Positions 44,034 through 53,631 of a stretch of DNA of 64,000 nt are shown here, in pieces. Numbering within the stretch: the first letter of the stretch is position 1; each line of letters opens with the position of its first letter. The notes under the pieces are model-generated. The model searched no databases. It saw only the letters and a program-made list of their open reading frames with translations, and was not told the DNA's origin. The translations under genes and the position numbers were made by a program. Source of the DNA: Ryuthela nishihirai (Eukaryota > Arthropoda > Arachnida > Araneae > Heptathelidae); contig JAWZYU010000009.1 in assembly GCA_038380435.1 (NCBI GenBank), positions 65,625,901 to 65,689,900 of the forward strand. Direction: 5' to 3'.

Positions 44034-45010
44034 ACACCAAAGATCCAAAACATTATGATCACCTGCCTAATATGATGTTGGTCCTCCATGTTCTGCCAAA
44101 ACAGATTTTACCCAGTGAGGCATGGATGCATGCCTCACTGTGGTATCTGGTACTAACACATAACTAGCAGATCCTTTAATTCTTGTAAGTTATGTGGTTG
44201 AGGTGCTGCAGATTGGATATGCTGTTCCAACACAAACCCAGATGCTCAAATGGATTGATATCTGGGGAATTTGGAGTCTTCCTCATATTCTGCAAACCAT
44301 TCTCAAACAATCCGGGTAGTGTGGCACAGCGCATTATCCTGCTGAAAGAAGGCACTATTAGAGGGATATACAATTTCCATGAAAGGATGTATCTGGTCTG
44401 CAATGATGTTTAGATAGATGATAGACATCATATTTCCTGCACATGAATGATTGGACACAGGGTTTCCCAGCAGAACATTTTCCAAAGCATTATACTTCCT
44501 CCACCGGTTTGTTTTTGGCCCACAGTGCATCACACTTCCCCAGATAAATGACACACATGTACTCGGCAATCTGCATGGTGTAACAGGAAATGAGATTCAT
44601 CGGACCAGATGACCTGCTTTCAATCATTTAAGGTTGAGTTTGATGCTCGGGTGCCCATTGTAGGCACTTTTGACAGTGAATCGATGTTAGCATGGGCACT
44701 TGGAGCGGCCTGTGGCTATGCAGCCCCATTTTCAGCAGGGTTAGATGTACTGTACAGGGTAGAATGTACTGTACTAGCAGGGTTAGATATACTGTTGTGA
44801 CACATTACTCCTGTCACCAGCATTCAAATTATGGGCTAGTTGTGCCACAGTATCCCTTCTGTTACCATGTGGGATAGCCTTTGCTCACCTCTAGCATTGA
44901 TGAGACATGGTTGTCCCATACCTTGCAAGCGGTTTGTGGGTTTTCCCTCCTCGGACCACTATTTGAAGGTACTAACGATGGCTGACCGTGAGTACCCAAT
45001 ATGCTCTATA
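44033..45010 (-). mobile_element. Tc1-like element, copy 2
   Basis: Same family as 23794-25526, without the GC-rich insert. The left end is tacaccaaagatccaaaaca; the right end is a degraded gctctata. The minus strand retains 'YLNIIADQIHPFM', 'NSAFFQQDNALCHTTRIV' (second catalytic D) and 'HIQS...PQPHNLQELKDLLV'-like pieces. The 5' half is shortened relative to copy 1. It is nested in the Penelope element at a TA. Confidence 0.82.
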
Positions 45011-46650
45011 AAAATAAATGTTGAAAGTTGCTGTTTTATATGAAGTGGGGTGGTTTGATTTGGCTGATATTAGATTTGGTACAGAAGTGGGTTTTCTGTA
45101 CACCATTGTATTGCATTTTTGATTATTATGTGTCATTATTATGTTTAAATATGGTAGTCGCTGGTTGGTTTCATTGTTGCATGTAAATTTTATGGTGGGT
45201 AAGATGTTATTAAAGCTATCTAAATTTATATAATTCCTCTTGGCAGCGATTCCAGAATATTGAAATATTGTCTAACATAGGTATAGTGTTGGTTTTAGTT
45301 TACTTTTAGCCAGGGCTGTTTCTCCTACATGTCTCATTACTGCATCAGCCATTAGTCCGGTGAGAGGGAGTCCATAGGTACACCCTCCATCTGAACCCAG
45401 GTTTCTCTGTTTACCACAAAGCAGTTGGATGAGGTGACTATGTCCAGGGCTTCGTGTATGCTAAAGTACTCTTGCATTGTTGGTCTGATCTCTTGTGACC
45501 ATGTTGTTTTCAGTTGCATTGCTGCATCCAACACTAGTGTGCTAGGATATGGTGAAACCACATCAAATGAATGCATTGTGGTGTTTAATGAGATAGGGGT
45601 GTTTAATAAGATGGTTCTGATGACATCTTGTGCAGTGCTAGCAATATATTGTGCAGGAGAGAAGAAATGTTTAAAAAAGTGGTAGAGTGTTTATTCAAGG
45701 TGATTTCCTTTTTGTGATTAGAGGTCTGAAGAGATGATCGGATTTATGCATTTTAATTTTTACAAACTTCAGGGGTATATCCAAAACATGGGGTAGGGGG
45801 TGGAAGGGGGTGCAGGCTTTAGCAATTTCAGTGGGTAGAAATGGTTTGCTTCTTAATTTTGTTAATTTCTGTAATTGTATTAGCTATAGGGTTGTTAGTG
45901 ATTTTATAACAGTTTAAATCCTTTAAAGTTTTATTCTGGTGTTGTAATCTTCTTTATCAATTAGCACTATTTGATCAGTTTTGTCTGCTAGTACAATTTT
46001 AATGTCTGTTTTTTTTTAATCTTTTAATATCTTTATGTCTTTTATAGTGTCCTTGGTTATGGACATGGGGTCATATTGTTTTATAGTTCAATATATTTGA
46101 AAGCAGATCTTATCCTTTTTTATTGCAGGAGTTTTATTAATAATCTGTTCAATATGGAGTATCGGGTTTGGGGGGGATGGAGGGGAAGAGTATGCAAAAT
46201 TTAGCTCCTAAATTAAGTAACTCTTCTTGCTTCTTATTAATTGCATTTTAGATAAGTTGATAAATTTTGGTTTGCTATTATAAACTTTAGCATTTCTGTT
46301 TATAGTATACTTATCAGTATTAGTGCCATCTTCTAGATTTATTATGTGTAGAAGAAAGCTCCTAGCTCTATAACAAATGCAATAAAGAAAGTTGTACTTA
46401 ACAACAGAGACAACAATAAACCCACAGGAGGAATATATAATATGAAAACTGATGGCCCATACAAATTACTACAAAACAAAAATAACTATGTATGGAAAAT
46501 ATATAGGACAATTGCATCACCAAACACAAATGAGCCATTAAAAAAAATAGACCATAGCACTCTAACATAAACAATAATTCAAAACAATCTACCAACAACT
46601 AAACTCAATTATATTAAGCACCCACAAAATTTCAGCTGAACTACATGGAA
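45011..46650 (-). pseudogene. Penelope-type reverse transcriptase relic
   Basis: Read on the minus strand across frameshifts: 'KTDIKIVLADKTDQIVLIDK' (N-terminal part, about 46000), 'FFSPAQYIASTAQDVI', 'MHSFDVVSPYPS' (the S-F-D-V-V-S box, one catalytic D, about 45570), 'QMEGVPMDSLSP' (G-T-P-M-G-S-P-L-S-like), 'LMADAVMRHVGE', a degraded YVDD box reading as YV-frameshift-DN near 45265, and the thumb 'FNNILPTIKFTCNNETNQRL', 'PYLNIIMTHNN', 'NTMVYRKPTSVPNLI'. Such RTs are telomerase-related. The second Asp of the active site appears as Asn. The GIY-YIG endonuclease expected after the thumb is missing. Confidence 0.85.
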
Positions 46651-46821
46651 AATCTGATTCCATCTTGGTCAGACCCCCCCCCCCTTCCCCCTGAAACTTG
46701 CTATTACACAATTCACAATTTCCAGTTTAAGTTGTAGAAGCACCACTAGAGTGATAGCATCTGAAGATGTCAGCAAAGCAGACCAGCAAAATGCATTATG
46801 CTTGAGAATAAATGTTAAATC

Positions 46822-47226
46822 TATAAAGCTGCAGAAGATATTTACATTGCTCATCAACCAGTTAAAGCTTCAAGGAAAACTCCACTGTGGCAATGCCCCA
46901 TAGCAAGTCATCATGCAGCATACAGTGATAAACAACACCTATATGTGTTGAATGGATGAACATTCTGTGCATCAGCGGACAGTGCCAACAACCATCCGGC
47001 AATGCTATTGGACTGACGAACCACCACCAACTAGAGCACCACAACAACTGAACATAAGCCTCAGTAACAACTACAGTGAGTGTACCAGCCAAGGATTACT
47101 CTCCCATAATGGTAAATATAATATATGTAAAGCAAACTATTACCATCAAATCGTTTTAGCATCTCAAGCTGCAACACAGGAGACATAACTCTCCTAACAG
47201 TGATATTGCGAAATAAATCTGTTTTA
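46822..47226 (-). repeat. Right inverted terminal repeat of the Penelope element
   Basis: Inverse partner of 43621-44033, ending at the 14-bp duplication. It slightly outmatches the left copy in length and lacks that copy's outer 32-base extension. Short open frames over it on both strands are artefacts. Confidence 0.87.
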
Positions 47227-47515
47227 TAAGTAAACTTAATGCTTTGAAAATAACATCAACTGCATAGGAATACAATTAATTATATTAACAGAAAATGGGT
47301 AAGCTCTGTTAGGACCATCATATCATATAATGGAGCTGAAACTGGGTCAGATCATTACATTGTTAACCGTTTCAGGATTACTGTCGAACATAGATGACAG
47401 AATCTGCAATAAGAGTTCAAAGACGTCAATAGTACAACACATGAAATAGTTGTCTTTGTTTTTTGAAAAATAGAGATGTTATTTAAAATTTTTTTTAATA
47501 TATTTATATATATAT

Positions 47516-47612
47516 ACAGTCTGTAAATGGTAGCTAGGCATAAACTGGAAGGAGAGCTTGTACCAGTCCCCAGTGATGATGCACAGAACCAGCCAGGTCT
47601 AGCACCTAATGC
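47516..47612 (+). mobile_element. LINE 5'-leader fragment, plus strand
   Basis: 'agtctgtaaatggtagctag' to 'ccaggtctagcacctaa' matches, in inverse, the outermost 5' end of LINE copy B at 52683-52778 ('ccatttacagac' etc.). Both start at the same base, which supports this as the true LINE 5' terminus. Confidence 0.7.
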
Positions 47613-47959
47613 GATATTTTTTGTGTAATTATAATTGTCAAAGTTTCCGTGGCAAGCAGTTCAAAGTGGTTTTAGTTACAGAATCATTCTTACTAGCTGC
47701 ATGTAGGATATCGTTGAGTGTTTTTATATTTTAAAAGTTTATTTTTGATACTTTTATTTGTAATATGTAAATATTAATAGTTAAATTTTATATCTATTAT
47801 ATATATTTTTAATAACAGGAATGGCTTCATCGTCATCGAAAATCATTGATGAAAAACTGAGAAAAGTACATCCCGATAATTGTGATTTTTTTTTTGTAAT
47901 ATTTTGGGGAATTGGACTGATAAATTTGAAGGCTTTCATGATGCTAAAAGCAGAATAAA

Positions 47960-48600
47960 CGATTACATGGAATAAAATGTTCTTTTTATTAGAACCTAAT
48001 AAAACAAGTTTAGTTACTTAGGTTTTTTAGAATTAAGTCTTAATTGCCATGTCAAACCCTTTTTCTACTATAACACTCTAATAAAGTGTAATTAAAATTA
48101 AAACAGTTGCCATTTTGAAAATTATTTTAGTTTCATAAAATTCAAAATTAAATTCTATTTAATTTGATATATAGCATGACCTATTTCTATTAATTAGTTA
48201 TTTTTTTAAAAGAATTCTAAATTTGACTTGTTTATATGACTTGAACAGTTGGCAAAAAGGTTGGACTTTTCTCAAAGTATAGTACCAATAAAAAATTTTC
48301 AAAAAGAGTTTTTTTTTTAAGTAAAAATTTATTTTAGTGTTATTTAGAAATAAATAAGCTTTCTATTCATGTGCATTATAATCATTTATGACTATTAGTT
48401 TGTTTTAAATACATTTTTATTTGCATTGCCAGATGCATTTTTTTACTACATGACTCTAAAAAAGCCCTATTAAAATAAAACTAGTCATCTTTTTTGTAAA
48501 ATATTTTATTTTCAGAAAATCCAGAATGAAATGCTGAATAATTTGGCATATAGCATGCTATAATTCCATTCATTAGTTATTTTGCAAAAAAAAAGTTCTG
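47960..48600. repeat. AT-rich repeat R, two tandem diverged units
   Basis: Two units of about 400 bp (near 47990-48230 and 48390-48600) share the ordered blocks 'ttattaaaattaaaac', 'cataaaattcaaaattaaat' / 'cagaaaatccagaatgaaat', 'gatatatagcatg' / 'ggcatatagcatg' and 'ttcattagttatttt'. A third copy is at 60740-60910. The family is non-coding and unassigned. Confidence 0.55.
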
Positions 48601-49196
48601 AAGTTAACTTTTTTTGGGCTGATCATAATGAAGAAAATAGGTGGACTACTGGATATAAATCAGTTTTTTGGGCAGAACCCTGGAAAGGTTAGTCTCTTGC
48701 AACTTAGGCTTCAAAAAAGTGCTAAGGTTAAAAAAATCACATTTAAACTGAAGTTCAAAAAGAACTTCAGATGGTCAGAGCTTATTATGATGATCACAGT
48801 TTGCTTAAAACTGAGGTTGAGGATGAATGGACCATTTTAAACAGGATATTTTTAAAACCAACAGTACTGTTTTGAATAAACTGAGTACAGAAGTAACAGT
48901 TATTTGAGTGATAAGGCTATGCAGCTTATTCCCAAAATGAGTGCAGTGATAAGTTGAATCCTACAAGCCATAACAGACAGCATTACATAGAGCTTAATTA
49001 ATAAGTAAATGATCCATTGAAAGCTGAAATGAAATTTTGGCTTGATAGTTCATGATATTGTTCATATATTCTTGGTAGTTCAGTGATATGCATTTAATTT
49101 TAAATTATTCAAGAAACGTTTTGCATAATATGAAAAGTTAGTGACTATGATGTGTGAAAACAAGGGTAATGGATTCAGGTAAATGATATCATCATC

Positions 49197-52100
49197 CTCC
49201 TCCTCCTCCTCAAGCAGACATGGGCTACGGAGGTCCAACCAGACTGTGCAATTTAGTCTCCAAGCAAGTCGATCCTGAGCTACATCTACTGCATCTGGCC
49301 ACTGCACACCAATTCTAACAAGGTCCCATTTGACATTGTCTGCCCACCGCATCCTAGGTCTCCCCTTCTTTCTGAGACCTTTAGGCACACTGTTCATAAC
49401 CCTATTCGCCAATCTATAATTATCCATACAGGCAACATGGCCAAACCAACGGAGTCTCTATCTGCACAATATGCTGCTTAAAGGAGGTTGGAAACTCCTT
49501 TGCCTAACCTCATCATTAGTTACAACGTTGAACCATGTAATGCCCAAGATACTGCGTAAGCATCTGGAATCAAAGGCATCTAGTTTCCTGTTATCTTGTT
49601 TACAAAGTGTCCAAGTTTCACTACCATAACTAACCCTAGAAAGAACCAAACTATTATACAGTCTAATTTTAGTCTTTAGGTCTATACGCCTATTTCTCCA
49701 CACTCTCCATAGATTCTTAAAAGTCCTGGCAGCAATCCCTATTCGTCTGTTAATCTCACGCCGCACATCACCATTATCTGTTACATAGCTCCAAAGATAA
49801 TTAAACTCAGATACTTGTTCAAGAGTGCAACCATTCAGAGTGACTGAAACACCAACTGCCTGACCAATTTTCATCACTCTAGTTTTATCTCTGTTTATCA
49901 CCAAACCAACTCTATTACCAGTCTTATTAACAGCCCCAATGAAAGAATTCATCTCCTCAACATCACTAACCAACAAGCCAAATCATCTGCATAATCTAAA
50001 TCAGAAATTTTGAAAACTCTAGACCACTTAAGGCCAAAATCTTTCCCCTGCAGTGAATTTCACATAACATAATCAATAACCAAGCTAAAGAGAAAAGGAG
50101 ACAAAATGCACCCTTGTCGAACACCAGAAGTAATGCTAAACCAATTGCTACAAGCCTTACCAACTCTCACACACAACTCAGTTTATTATAGAGAGCTTTC
50201 ATTATGTTAACTAAGTTGTCAGGTATACCATATGATCTCACAATCAACCACAAATTATGACGATCAACAGAGTCGAAAGCCTTTTCGAAATCAACAAAGC
50301 TAGCAACCAAAGGTTTCTGACACTCTCAACATTTCTCAAGAATCTGCCTAAGTGAAAAATATCTGATCTACACATCCCCTACCACTTCTGAATCCACAGT
50401 GCTCATCACCCAATTGACTGTCAACCAGATTCTTAATTCTATTAAGCACAATCATGCAAAGAACTTTCCCTGGAACAGAGAGTAGGCTGATACCCCTATA
50501 GTCATCACAAGAACTGCGATCACCTTTTTTGAAAATAGGGATAACAATAGCTCTGGTAAAATCCTTAGGAACCATGCTTTTATCACAAAAGATATTCAAA
50601 ATTTCAGTCATCCAAGTGGTAACCAAAACATTCCCAGCTCTAAGCATTTCCATAGTAATTTCATCTACCTCTGGGGATTTATGTAGTTTAAGTTTAGAAA
50701 CAGCCAAAATAACTTCAGATTGTGTTATAGGGCCAACATTAAAGCCACCAATGCATCTATCATCATTGCAAACAATGAGAATAGAACTAACCACATTGTT
50801 TAGAATATCACTGAAATGCTCAGCCCAGCTAGCCATGACAGAATCCTCACCTTCTATAACCTTACCTTGTTTATCCTTCAATCCCAGTATACCTGTCCGT
50901 TTTCTACCACATAAAACATTAACTATCTGGTACAGCTCTCTGCTGTTGTGCTGTCTAACTGCTTCCTCGGCTTTGTCAGCCAAACCATCAAGCCAAAGAT
51001 TCTTATCAACAGCTAACTGATCTTTTACATGTTTATTAAGTTCTCTGTAATGCTTTCTATTAGGACTAGAAGGGTATTGATTAAGAACATTCCTGCAGTT
51101 CTTTCTTTCCGAAATAAGCTCAAGTGCCTTATCACTCATATAATTCTGCCTCTTCTGCTCCTTTTTTCCTAAAAGAGTACTGTTAGTGTCCAAAAAAGCC
51201 TGTTTAAAATGATCCCATTCTTCCTCAACTTCAGTAGTAAGCAAACCATGACTGTCATAATGACTAAGTAACCTATCATGGTAAGCTTTGGCTATAACTG
51301 GATCTTTCAGAGCTTCAGTATTAAAAGTAAATTTTTTAACCCTAGCACAACACTTTTTAAGTTTAAGTTGCAACACACTTTTAACAAGGTAATGGTCAGA
51401 TCCAATTTCAACTCCCCTATATGCCCTGGTATTCCTAACAGAACTAGCCCATTTGCTGTTAATTAATATGTAATCAATCATATTCTTATGCAGCCCATCA
51501 GGTGAAACCCATGTGTACTTATGTATGTCGCAGTGTTTGTAATAAGTGTTAGTTATTCTGAATCCATTGAGTTTACTTACCTGTAGGAGACGTTGCCCAT
51601 TGCCATTGCAGCTACCAATACCAAAAGGGCCTATTACTCCTCCCCAAAGGGCAGAGTCAGTACCAACTTTGGCATTGAGTCACCAAGAACAAGGGTAATA
51701 TCTCCTTTCTTGACAGAATTCAAAATATCCTGAAGTTGTTCATAAAACCTATCCTTCTGATCCTCATCGGCATCCTCAGTGGGGGCATAAGAGCAGATAA
51801 CATTCAAGTCTTTAACGCTTGTCGGAAATTTTGCTGTAAGAAACCTTTCATTAATGCACTCATATCCTAGAAGAGCATCACTAGCGTGTCTGCTGAGAAG
51901 CAGACCCACACCTTGGTGATGCTTATTGTCGTCCCTCCCTGAAAAGAGAAATTTAAGATTATTTCTAAGAATCTGACCTTTTATCTGTCCATCTGGTCTC
52001 TTGCAAGCCGAGAATATCTAAATTATAATGGTGGAATTCTTGTGTGAGGACATCAAGAGAATAAGCTCTGTGCAGAGTCCTCACATTCCAACTACCTATG

Positions 52101-52778
52101 GAGAGAAAATGGTTAGTGGGATGTTTAAAGAAACTATGTTTATTGAGAGAGGGAATGCCAACAATATCAAACAGCTCCCTAATCGCAGACATGGGGCGAA
52201 GACCCGTTCCCCCACCACTAAAGGCTGAAGCCATCTACACTGGAAGACTTCCTCCAATGTAGAATTTGACGATGCCAATAGAAGCAAGGGTTCAGGTGCC
52301 TGCGATGACCTCTGCTCAGGATTATCCACCAGCTGATAAACATATCCTGTGAATCTAATCACTTGGGGCTGTCAACCCACAAACAAACAGAAAACACAGT
52401 GGAAGATTTTCCCTCCACAGAAACTCACCAATGCAGCAAATTCAGGATCCATAATCAAGCTCAGAGCCTTATTTCAGTCCAGTAGGTTTATATGGTCAGC
52501 ACCAGGACCCTATATGGTTGACCACTCCTCAGCAGGGTAGAAAAAAAAAAGAAAAGTAGCTGTAGTTGTCCAGATCAGTAGGCCATGCTCAACTGGCAGC
52601 CCTCCCCTTCCGTTCACTTCCACAAGAGAGTATTTGTTTTGAAAGGTACTAACTGTCTGCACCACGAGAAGGCGGGGTCGGACGTTAGGTGCTAGGCCTG
52701 GCCGGTTTTATGCATCATCACAGGGGATTGGTGCATAGCTCTCCTTCCAGTGACTACCTAGCTACCATTTACAGACCG
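49197..52778 (-). mobile_element. LINE copy B (RTE-like), full length with 5' leader
   Basis: The longest copy in the window. The minus-strand 5' end is at about 52778 (cggtctgtaaatggtagcta), with about 540 bp of leader before the first endonuclease codons. It continues through EN, linker, RT and C-terminal domain to a short 3' tail made of GAG/ATG triplets at 49197-49215. Sequence is nearly identical to copy C across the shared part. It lies in the 16-kb GABPA intron in the same orientation as the gene. Imperfect 10-bp flanking similarity (ttatcattaa / atatcattta) may be the target duplication. Confidence 0.92.
49225..52234 (-). pseudogene. LINE B EN-RT polyprotein, several frameshifts
   Basis: Starts MASAFSGGGTGLRPMSAIRE and enters the endonuclease at 'SIGSWNVRTLHRAYSLDV', 'YNLDILGLQETRWTDK' (catalytic N and E). 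One extra A near 51980 and one lost base near 51680 (GDFNAKVG shifted) break the EN. A 377-codon open stretch (50348-51481) gives 'MIDYILINSKW', 'GSDHYLVKS', the linker and RT motifs 'IPIFKKGDRSSCDDYRGISL', 'GFRSGRGCVDQI'. The YADD region near 50000 is disrupted. The C-terminal part is at 49225-49976 ('SRVSYGSETWTLCKQDNRKL', 'GRPRMRWADNVKWDLVRIG'). Confidence 0.9.
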
Positions 52779-52879
52779 TTAATGATAACAATCACAATAT
52801 ATCCAAGAAGAAAAAAAGTTAATTTGAACATAGAACTGGATCAAAAATGGACCAATGTTCATTTCACTGAACAAAGTTG

Positions 52880-53300
52880 TACCTAAAGTTGTAACAAGTA
52901 CTTGTCTCAATGCATCAGCAGGTGGTGTAATCTTCAGGGGCAATGCAAAGTGCTTGAACTTATTGTGGCATGCTACCGATAAGCTTGTCAAGGCCCACCT
53001 AGAAATATAAAATCCCATATCTTTTGTGTATTTTCAAAGAGCTCCTGGAAGTTGTTAAATGAATGTGATCACTCTTACATGACCTCCTTCAGCTTGTATC
53101 ATGATTTTTTATTAACCATGCATGCTCCAGAGAGTGCATATCAGGGGACTTCGTGGGCTAGTTCACCTTTTTGGTTCCAACTGCGTGAACAAAGTCCTCA
53201 GTAGCATGCTCATGATAAGAGCACATGTTGTTCACTATCAGGAAATTAATGCCTTATTCCTATTGCTATGGAAGCACAATGTGCTGGAGCACTTAAAATT
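52880..53300 (-). pseudogene. Tc1-like transposase 3' remnant
   Basis: Between LINE B and C the minus strand reads 'HAVGTKKVN', 'PTKSPDMHSLEHAWLIKNHD', matching the 'WPAKSPDMNPIEHAWD' box with the last catalytic residue. It then continues 'LTTSRSSLKIHKRYGI' and 'MGFYISRWALTSLSVACHNK', the usual C-terminal helices. Frames are broken and the N-terminal half is gone. It belongs to a different lineage from the copies at 23794 and 44033. Confidence 0.6.
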
Positions 53301-53569
53301 TCTCTTTAAAATGTTGAAAATGATATAAATATTAATATTGAAGCTATGCACAGGTAAATAAAGTATTTATAAGCAATTTTAAAAGCCAATAAAGGCATAG
53401 ATTATTAAACAGAGAACTCAAGAATTTATTTCAAAGCATTGATTCTTTTTCCATTCATCACTTAGCTTATACTTGCCATATATCAGTGGTTCTTAATCTA
53501 TGGATTGTCAAACTATTTTGAGCAGGTCATCAAAGTTCTCCAGTAACTTCAAATTTTCATTTATTGTCC

Positions 53570-53570
<1 letters not shown>

Positions 53571-53619
<49 letters not shown>
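53571..53619 (+). repeat. (TCA)n microsatellite, the 3' tail of LINE C
   Basis: Sixteen TCA units, i.e. ATG/TGA on the LINE's strand. Because the same LINE ends in related triplets at 49197, this is the element's own tail and not an independent microsatellite. It produces a poly-serine artefact in one plus-strand open frame. Confidence 0.9.
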
Positions 53620-53631
53620 AGCAGCCATGGG

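Larger units (their letters stand above)
43589..47226 (-). mobile_element. Penelope-like element with inverted terminal repeats
   Basis: A perfect 14-bp duplication, taagtaaacttaat, lies at 43575-43588 and 47227-47240, splitting LINE D exactly. About 400-bp terminal repeats in inverted orientation (about 43621-44033 and 46822-47226) frame a minus-strand Penelope-type RT relic. Penelope elements are known for terminal repeats that may be direct or inverted. About 32 extra bases precede the left repeat. A Tc1-like element (44033-45010) sits just where the RT reading frame ends, and no GIY-YIG domain remains. Confidence 0.88.
47367..48688. mobile_element. piggyBac-like TTAA element (non-autonomous)
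   Basis: It interrupts LINE D within 'attgTTAA'. Left boundary TTAA (47363-47366) then CCGTTTCAGGATT; the right end inverted reads CCTTTCCAGGGTT and is followed by TTAG, a mutated TTAA (48689-48692). TTAA target duplication with CC-starting short TIRs points to the piggyBac superfamily. I see no transposase. Inside are a LINE 5' scrap and two copies of an AT-rich repeat. Confidence 0.65.
41805..49070 (+). mobile_element. LINE copy D, split into five pieces by later insertions
   Basis: An old plus-strand LINE copy recovered in consecutive pieces at 41805-41929, 42549-42736, 43344-43588, 47227-47380 and 48689-49070. They read in order through the endonuclease ('RTLHRDYSLDVPTQEF', 'NAICCYGSH...EDPDE', 'VLDDFKCHVGTD') and the linker ('TEVEDEWTILNR'). 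Each junction is filled by a different element: hAT, SINE B (with SINE A inside), Penelope and a TTAA element. Many stops. It ends near 49070 in the linker, so the RT region is absent. It runs antisense to GABPA. Confidence 0.85.

Noticed and set aside
53483..53507. hAT-like terminus 'cagtggttcttaatctatgg'
   Set aside because: The motif resembles a hAT end, but I could not find a matching inverted end or an 8-bp duplication, and LINE C follows at once.
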